Under the pieces are notes generated by a model. That model worked only from the letters and a program-made list of their open reading frames with translations. It ran no database searches and was not told where the DNA came from. Source: Micropterus salmoides (Eukaryota; Chordata; Actinopteri; Centrarchiformes; Centrarchidae). Taken from it: DNA of 64,000 nucleotides. The stretch lies in assembly GCF_014851395.1 (NCBI RefSeq), contig NW_024044459.1:620001-684000 (forward strand), given 5' to 3'. This document shows, piece after piece, positions 57,240 through 64,000 of the stretch; the stretch's first letter is position 1; each line of letters starts with the position of its first letter. A program made the position numbers and the translations under genes.

Positions 57240-58567
57240 ATTTTAAATCCATTACACCTCATCACTGCCAGTACTCATTATTTTTACACTATATTATTTT
57301 TTCCTGCTATTTATCATTACACCTCTGTTAATAAGCTACTGTATAATACTGTAAATATCCACATTACCATTTTTTATTATATTCTTAGATTTTTATACTT
57401 TATTATATTCACAATTCTCAATTCACTAACTTCAACTATTATTTCTATTCCTTTTATGCCTCACCAGTATCTGTGACAAGGAATTTATCCTCTGGGATTA
57501 AAGGGATACGATGCGATTCTGCGGAGAGTTTGTTCATTAACAAACTCATGAACGCGCATTGCCATGGTAACCAGTCCTACTCTGCTGAAATATAGCAGAA
57601 TCCACAGCGTCTGCTGTCCGAGAGCAAGTTAGCCTCAATAACAGGGCATGTTTAAGCAGCACTGTAGAAGGTGTGACAACAAGCCTGTCAATATTTTAAA
57701 ATGTATTGACGCAAAATACTTTTCTAAGCCTAAATCTAAGATACGGAGTTTTGTTTATTTATCGGTAGGATTATCGAGAGGAACTTTGATAGGTACAATT
57801 AGTGAACAAATATCATCAAACATGTAAGCAGGCAAACGAAGCATCTAAAACACAACAGAGTAAAAAACTAGTGAGTTATTTGAAGTAGTTTGTACAAAAT
57901 TACATTGACCGATCAGAGTTGGGAAGCACAGGAGTGACTGTTTATCTCCAGAGCCGAAGTCAGTGCTAACTTTGGGGCTAACCTCCTTCACTTTATTCAA
58001 AGCTAACCAGCTGGGATCATCACAAACTTGACAACAGACAGACAAGACTGAACCTGTCGTTTATGTGGAACAGCAAAGCTAACGTTACTCACCTGTTCAG
58101 CAGAAACAGAGCAACCTCAGCATCGGTTTTCATTCCTTTCTAATCTCTTAGATTTATCCAGCATTGAAACTCCTCACAGATGTTAACACAGGTCTTCCCT
58201 TCGCCTGGTCATATAACTTGTTTCACAATTCCTCAGACCTTTCCCTTTGTGGCTGTTTCTCAGTCATCTTCACAGCTATAAAGTCCCATAACAAGTCAAG
58301 CATGTTCGAGCGTACCGCTGTTTGTTTACATTCTCTCTCCGACTGATTCGAGCGCGCCACCGCCACCTGCTGCTTACTCCGAGCAGCTAAGTTTGTGCTG
58401 AATTTACAGACCCAGGGGCTGTGTGGGAAACCAGATTTTTTTCAGAGCACACGGAAAACAGAGTGCTACCTACCCATGAGGAAATATTCGCCGAATTTAA
58501 CAAAAAGTGTATTGGATAAAAATCGCAAAGTACCCCTTTAATAAAGTATTCTAATTCTGATTCTGAA
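57240..58567 (+). mobile_element. LINE 3' UTR and (ATTCTG)n tail, split by a TTAA element
   Basis: The AT-rich 3' UTR ends GACAAGGAATTTATCCTCTGGG-A at 57497. After the TTAA element (to 58541) it continues TAAAGTATTCTAATTCTGATTCTGA, the usual tail of this LINE type. Removing the insert and one TTAA restores a continuous tail. Confidence 0.75.
57498..58541. mobile_element. TTAA-targeting DNA transposon, non-autonomous
   Basis: TTAA at 57498-57501 and 58538-58541 are the two copies of the target. The TIRs read AGGGATACGATGCGATT and, inversely, AGGGGTACTTTGCGATT (about 13 of 17 bases). The interior of 1036 bp has no frame over ~66 codons and no transposase motif. TTAA duplication fits piggyBac or Kolobok superfamilies. 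The element was dropped cleanly into a LINE tail. Confidence 0.85.
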
Positions 58568-59009
58568 ATATGAAACAACACACAGGTGTGTTTTGTTTAA
58601 ACACACTTTTATTGTAATCCCCATCTGCTGTCTATGACAATCTGAAAGAGTTTGTTTGTTTGTTATATGGTGATTTCTCCGAAATCCTGTTGGTCATGAT
58701 AAGACATTTAGAATTGTAAACGCTGGTCAGTCATTGTTTGAATGAAACCCCTATCAAGATGTGTCGATATCAGAAGTGACCAGTAGATGTCAACGTGGAG
58801 ATGAGTGTCAAAGTGTTCCGAAGCCTTGACACAATTCCGGCACAATTGCTTCAAACATTTCAATGTTTCACAAAGCCTCGCTTTGCCCGTCACTACTGGA
58901 TTCTTCCGTCACTGCCCATTACTACTACTGCCGATACTGAGCCTTTGGTCTACCCCTGCTAAGTAGGAACGCTGTCTCTCAGTTGACCAGCGGCTGGGCA
59001 GTCAGTATC
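58568..59009. other. No recognisable gene
   Basis: Short sequence between two LINEs with no supportable feature. Confidence 0.4.
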
Positions 59010-59713
59010 ATGCTAAACATCCTTCCGACTCACACAATGCTGAAGTATTGTGGTCTGATTCTGGCCGACAACGTCCCCGACACTGCCTCGCACTGAACGT
59101 TTCCCCTACCGACCTGGTACACACCTACAACAACGCACTCTCCTCCTGTCTCAACAAGATTGCCCGTCTCACCTCCTTCACACACTCTGCCCCTTGTTAT
59201 ACAGATCAACTTCACCACTTCAAAGCCAAAATATGAACCTTAACAGAGTGCGCTCCTCAGACTTCTTCTCCATCATCCAATCAGGCTGCAGCAACCCCAA
59301 AACACTTTTTTCCACCATCAACAAACTCCTCAAACCCATGGACACTATCTCTACCTCCTTCACCACTAGCAAATGCAACTGATTTCTACACTTTTCCAAA
59401 ACCAAAATTGACACAATACACACAATCCTCTCCTACCACCCTCTCCAACCCTCAACCCAACCCCCCATTACTTCCAAGCGACTCGCTTACATTCTTTACT
59501 GAAATCTCAGAAACCGACCTATCCACCATAGTCACCAGCATGAAATCCTCAACCTGTGCCCTTGACCCTATCCCCTCCTCTCTAGTTAAGGCCTTCCTGC
59601 CCACACTCTCCCCACTCTATGAAACTTTCCAATCAGGCTTCTGCTCCAAACACAGCACAGAAACTGCCTTACTTAAAATTACCAATGACATACTTCCATC
59701 TGCTGACTCTGGG

Positions 59714-60818
59714 TGTGAGGACTGTGGTTTTGTATTCATGCTTTTTCTTGTTTTAGTCTGTTTTCATGGGTTTGATTTTAGGTTCTATAAGTGTTTCTGT
59801 AAGTCTTATCTTGTCATGGTTTGGGGTTTTGTGTTTTGTAGCCCAGTTTATTCTTTTGTTCATTCGCATATTTAGTTTACTTAGTTTCTGTCTCTTAGTT
59901 CTTAGTCTTACGTTTTAGTTCTGTGCCAGTGTTCCTAGTCCTGTGTCTTCGTTTATGTTTTAGTGTTTACACCTGGTCTGTGTACTCTGTGTTTTTATTA
60001 TTTTGGTCTTGTCTGCTTTGTGTTCTGGTTATCCTAGTCTTAATCTGTTCCTTGTTGGTTGGTTTATTTGTGTTATTTAGTTTTCTGTTGGTAAGTGTTT
60101 CTTTGTGTCCTCCGTCTGGTAATTGTTTATTTGACAGTGTTTAGTCTTGCGTACTTGTTTCCTGTTATGTTTAGTTTGTCTCTTAGTGTTCAGTTTGCTT
60201 GTTTCATGTCCTGTTTAGTTTTCATCTATTGAGTGTTCAGTTTGTGTTTCTGCACTTTGGTCTGGTCCTGTCTGTTCCCCTCAATTGTCCTCAATTGTCT
60301 TGGACTTTGCAGACGAAAACTAGAAGACATTTTCAGTCAGAACCGAAGAAGTCGAACGAAATGAAAAGTCTTCTAGTTTTCTTTTACAAAGTCCAGTTGC
60401 CCTTGATCTCAACCTTCGTTGGATAATTATGCCCTGGATGACTGAGAACCTTCACAGACATCTTCCCCTCAATTGGTTTCACCTGCTTGCCTGTGTGCCT
60501 TCACCTGGTCTTGATCCTTCCCTGCTGGTTACCTAGTGTTTAAATGTTTGCTTTTTCTGTTCAGTCTTTGTGACGTCGTCGTCTATGTTGAGTGTTTTGT
60601 CCTGTTCCTGTGTTTACTGGATTACCTTGCTTCTGTTTGGATCTCAGTTCTGGTTTTTGGTTTTCGTTCATTTTTGGATTTTTGTTGCCTTTGCCTTGTG
60701 CTTTTTGGAAGACTGTTTCAGTAAGTTTTGTTTTAATAAATATTTGAACTGCATCCTCTTCGCCTTATGTCTGCATTTGGGTCCATACGTAAGACTGCAC
60801 TCAGCCATTCTCATGGCA
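59714..60818 (+). mobile_element. Solo LTR, 1105 bp
   Basis: Begins TGTGAGGACTG and ends CTCATGGCA, flanked by a perfect 5 bp duplication CTGGG (59709-59713 and 60819-60823). The LINE reading frame is continuous when it is removed. The plus strand is T/G-rich with many TTTAGT and GTTTTGT words, and has AATAAA at about 60734, consistent with a Ty3/gypsy-type LTR in plus orientation. Apparent open frames inside are low-complexity hydrophobic and not genes. Confidence 0.9.
60302..60394. repeat. 27 bp imperfect inverted repeat inside the solo LTR
   Basis: The arms at 60302-60328 and 60368-60394 match with about four mismatches (GGACTTTG...AAAACTAGAAGAC and inverse), around a 39 nt purine-rich loop. 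It could be a small foldback element nested in the LTR or a structural part of the LTR. Confidence 0.75.
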
Positions 60819-61690
60819 CTGGGTTCCTCACTATCCTCGTCCTCCTCGACCTCAGTGCCGCTTTCGACATCATCAACCACTTCCTCCTTCTCACACGGCT
60901 TCAGTACTCCCTAGGCATAACCGACACTGCCCTCTCCTGGCTCAACTCCTATCTTTCTAAAAGACCAATACATCTCCATGAACAACTGCAAGTCCTCCAC
61001 CGCCCCGGTGTCCAATGGTGTCACTCAGGGCTAAGTGCTTGGTCCTCTCTTCTTCATCATCTACACCCTTCCACTTGGACAGATACTCCCCCGTCATGGC
61101 CTCCATTTACACTGCTATGCCTATGACCTCTTCTCCAAATCCGTCACCCAAGCCACCCACACCACCCTTACCACCTGTCTCACCGACTTAAAGTCTTGGA
61201 TGCAACAGAAATTCCTCAAACTGAACTGCAATACATCTGAAATTCTCATCAGTGGCCCTAACACCCTCACCCGCTACAACCAGACATTTTCACTGAACAT
61301 CGATAGCATCAATAAACTATAATATGTCCAGAACTTCGCTGCCCGCATGCTCACTTCCTACCATTGCAGAGATCACATCACCCCCGTCCTTCACAACCTC
61401 CACTGGCTTCCGGTTAAATACAGGATCCACTTCAAACCACTACTCATCACCGTCAATGCCTTAAACTATCTGGCCTCTCCGACTTCCTCCCCCACCACAC
61501 CTCCACTCGTCACCTCAGGTCTGTGGACACAACAACACTAAAAACCATCAGGACAAAGTGGACCTGGCCTTTCCCGTAACTGCACCCTCCCTCTGGAACG
61601 CCCTCCCTCGCCACATCCGACAGACTAACATCATGCCATCTTTCAAACAGGCCCTCGAAACCCACCTTTTTTAAGACTGCATTCAGGTAG

Positions 61691-61984
61691 GTTGGAAAGA
61701 AACCAACACTTTATCCAGATTATCTAACCACTTCATTTGGAGGTCAGACTATGAGATCATAAATCACCCAGAAAACTGTTTGCATACAACTACAGCAAGT
61801 GCAGCAGGTTAAAGTTGAAGCAGGAAGTGGATCTGTACTTTTATATGTTTGGTGATCATTGTACTCTTCACTGTACTGCTAGTCTCTCCTGCTGGTTTGT
61901 TTCCGACCTGTCTGATCATGTTTCTTGACCCGTTGGACCTTTAGTTATCTTAAGTGATGTCACCGTGTTCTCTCTTTTTTTTAA
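61691..61984. other. No recognisable feature
   Basis: Short stretch between LINE 3' end and SINE. Nothing can be supported. Confidence 0.4.
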
Positions 61985-62243
61985 CTAATTACTGAGAGGA
62001 AGCCTCTCTTTTTCAGGAAGGCCCTGATCACATTCACACTGTTACACATTCACACCTGGAAGCTGCCCAGTACAACCGCAGCCTTGTTGGGGTTATGGGC
62101 CTTGCTCAAGGGCACCTCAGTGGTGAGTAGCACTGCTTGGTTTACTTTCCACAACCAGATTTTATCCTGCCTGTCCACACTGAACCGGCGACCTCCCGGT
62201 CATAAGCTCGCTTCTCTAACCTTTGGGCCACCATTGCCCTCTG
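61985..62243 (-). repeat. tRNA-derived SINE of a second family
   Basis: On the minus strand: GGTGGCCCAAAGGTTAGAGA (A-box region, 62216-62235), a GCGAGCTTATGACCGGGAGG anticodon-side segment, then GCCGGTTCA (B box, about 62181-62189). A body with GAGGTGCCCTTGAGCAAGGC and AACCCCAACAAGGCTGCGG follows, and a 3' part ending in GAAAAAGAGAGGC. It differs from the SINE at 36.1 kb in both head and body. Confidence 0.8.
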
Positions 62244-64000
62244 ATCTCAGCTGTTAACTTGGTGAGTACAGTTATTAACACTAATAGGAATGATGGCCAC
62301 AGCTACGAAGACTCTTCAGTGCTGTTGTTAGTAAGTTGCATTCATCCTCATGTCAAGCTCTAATTCATTATAAGTTTTTCAAATCCCAAATGAACACACT
62401 GAATTGATAGTCATAGTCATCACCTGTTTCAATGTGATACCAATGCAGCACATTGTGAGCAGAAAAGCTGTGAAGCCCCCTGCTGCCATATTTGTTTTGT
62501 GTGATGGCTACTTTGTGTTGTTTGGACTGTGGAGGTCTGCTTCTGAGTCAGGTAAAAAGGTTGGATGAACAGTGGTGGTGGCATCTGTCCACAATGACCC
62601 ACAGAGAGATGAGAGTCTTTCATTCAGCTGACAAAAGTGTTGGGACTCTTTTTATTCTGGCTTGAAATCTGATCAGAGGGAAGACAGAAGTCCCCAAACA
62701 TTGGGCTGCTCTGTAAGTGTCTAAGCTCTACATGTAGGGAGGACAGCTACAGCCTTAGTTAGCCGGCAGGACACACCCAGCAGAACAAACATCAGTACTG
62801 TCCCTGTGTTTGGAATCTGAGATGACTGAAGTAACACCGTGCTGACCAGGCACGCAGGGAGTGATCAGCCAGGTTTGAGCAAGATATAGAATTGAGAACT
62901 TTTAGGTGGAAGTCTGTAAACTAAAATAAAATTTGTGATTTGTTATTAATGTTTTAGTTAATACCTAAGCAGTAGTACATATATCTATAAGTCAAATAAA
63001 TACTGTAAAATAATAATAATGTAATGTATATTTGATCTATGTTTCTTTAAACAGTGCTGTCTTGGTGTTTTCATCAGTCTTCTCATGAGTACCCCATCTT
63101 GTTTGCATATCTCGGGAAATAAACAGAAGATAAAACAAGAATAATAAAACTGGCAAAACAGTTTGATCAATTAAAAAGCCAAGCAACTGCAAATTCGGGG
63201 AACCCTAAAGGCCAGGCGCCAACCATGACACAAACTCTCTGGTTAGCATCCAGCCTGCGGACCTTCGTTCCCTGTCATTCTCTGTACTGTCTACTTGATA
63301 AAAGGCATAAAAAGCTTAAAATGCTTTAAAAAATCCAAATGTTGGATATTCCTGGGAGATGTCCATGTCTGTGAAGAATTCTCTCTCCATTGTACAGTCC
63401 TGGTACAGGAGGATCCATGTTGGTCTAGTAACTGTTCTTTTGCTATGTTGAAGCACCCATATCACTTTGCAAATTACACAAAGCTTGAGAGATTAACCTG
63501 CCCTTAATTAGAAATACAATAACCTGCTGGTGACAAAAGTCTGAGTCATCTTTCAGCGGTGGTCAGGAGAGGTGACGATTGAGAGTAGCACAGGGATTGA
63601 CTGTGGGGGTCCTCTCATAATTCCTCCCAAGACGTAATCACAAAAGCTAGTGCTTGTGCACTTCCTTTAGTGCTTTCTTTCACCATCTGAGCCACAAATG
63701 AAAGTGGACACTTTGGACAAAAAACTGCCCTGATCAACAGACCAAACCATTTTAATTGACACCTTGGGACCAGGGATCAGCATAGCAAGTGTCATGGAAA
63801 TATGATGATACTGTACTGAGCAGTTTTCAGAGACATCTCAGATAGGAGGAGCTGTGACTTTACTCCTCCAGGTAGGAGTTACTGGAGTCTAATACCAGCT
63901 GAAAGCAGCGGGCCGCCAGCTATGAGAATCAGTTTAGAAAGATGATGAGGAAATTACATCAAGCCATGAGCTTATCTGAAAAGAATGCATGTTCTCTGTG
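62244..64000. other. No recognisable gene
   Basis: AT-rich sequence with frames of 70 codons or fewer and no delimitable repeat up to the end of the window. Confidence 0.45.

Larger units (their letters stand above)
59408..61541 (+). pseudogene. L2-like RT remnant around the solo LTR
   Basis: Before the LTR: TFFTEISETDLSTIVTSMKS, STCALDPIPSSLVKAFLPTL, a deletion, then FQSGFCSKHSTETALLKITNDILPSADSG. After it the same frame resumes FLTILVLLDLSAAFDIINHFLLLTRLQ with the motif A aspartate. Motif B and C (LGPLFFIIYTLPLGQI, CYAYDLFSKS, an altered YADD) follow in shifted frames (61035-61322). The final domain is at 61347-61541. A large deletion around 59625 removes most of the RT fingers. Confidence 0.88.
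59010..61690 (+). mobile_element. L2-like LINE, split by a solo LTR
   Basis: C-rich plus-strand sequence, distinct in composition from its flanks, runs from the post-endonuclease linker through RT to a C-terminal HITPVLHNLHWLPVKYRIHFK segment. It ends with a TFKQALETHLF-like end near 61670. The solo LTR at 59714-60818 interrupts it in the middle of RT motif A. Its codon usage and motifs differ from the L2 copy at 15-17 kb, so it is a separate subfamily. Confidence 0.85.

Noticed and set aside
59923..60724. Hydrophobic plus-strand frames resembling membrane proteins
   Set aside because: They lie wholly within the solo LTR and reflect its T/G-rich composition.

Overview
The window reads as repeat-rich DNA from a teleost fish, probably a spiny-rayed one. 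The evidence is its repeat content: L2-like non-LTR elements with a (TTGAA)n tail, Tc1 elements with two familiar fish terminal types, hAT elements ending in CAGAGGTGG, TTAA-targeting transposons, tRNA-derived SINEs, a fish-type L1 and Ty3/gypsy-type LTR elements. I found no credible host protein-coding gene, rRNA or intact tRNA gene. The long open frames all belong to transposable elements, and almost all are broken. The window is best read as intergenic or intronic sequence in which elements have repeatedly inserted into one another.

Layout. 1-12.5 kb is mostly single-copy AT-rich sequence with small repeats: an L2 tail, a 126 bp foldback MITE, one copy of an unclassified repeat family, a LINE 3' end and a 745 bp TIR element. 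12.6-20.3 kb is a LINE fragment followed by a second LINE. The second LINE is split by a 5963 bp hAT-type element with a perfect 8 bp target duplication, which contains a reverse-strand L2 copy abutting a Tc1 element. 20.3-24.5 kb is quiet except for a tRNA-like SINE piece and an imperfect tandem array. 24.5-33.8 kb holds a decayed L2-like LINE, a second copy of the hAT family carrying a 280 bp solo LTR, and a TIR element that encloses a 2.4 kb internally deleted gypsy element. The gypsy sits inside one copy of the unclassified repeat. 33.8-36.1 kb is quiet.

36-50.5 kb is the densest nest. It holds a SINE, a Tc1 remnant, LINE fragments, a TTAA element with degenerate tandem repeats, an L2 copy split by a hAT-type MITE carrying three ~155 bp tandem units, a LINE tail split by a 551 bp miniature LTR element (TRIM), another TTAA element, and an L1 split by a further LINE. 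50.5-53.5 kb is quiet. 54.8-56.4 kb is a complete Tc1 element with ~155 bp TIRs and a transposase broken by a single frameshift. 57-62.2 kb holds a LINE 3' end split by a TTAA transposon, an L2-like LINE split by a 1105 bp solo LTR, and a SINE. The rest is quiet.

The most unusual object is the 551 bp miniature LTR element at 45738-46288, read on the minus strand. It has a TTATA target duplication, ~160 bp direct repeats with TGTGACGG/CCGTCACA ends, an 18 nt primer-binding site that recalls a tRNA-Leu 3' end, a polypurine tract, no protein-coding capacity, and a tRNA-like B-box within each terminal repeat. Second is a three-copy unclassified repeat family with a short conserved reading frame (LSP..TEIS ... 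PREP ... PGT).
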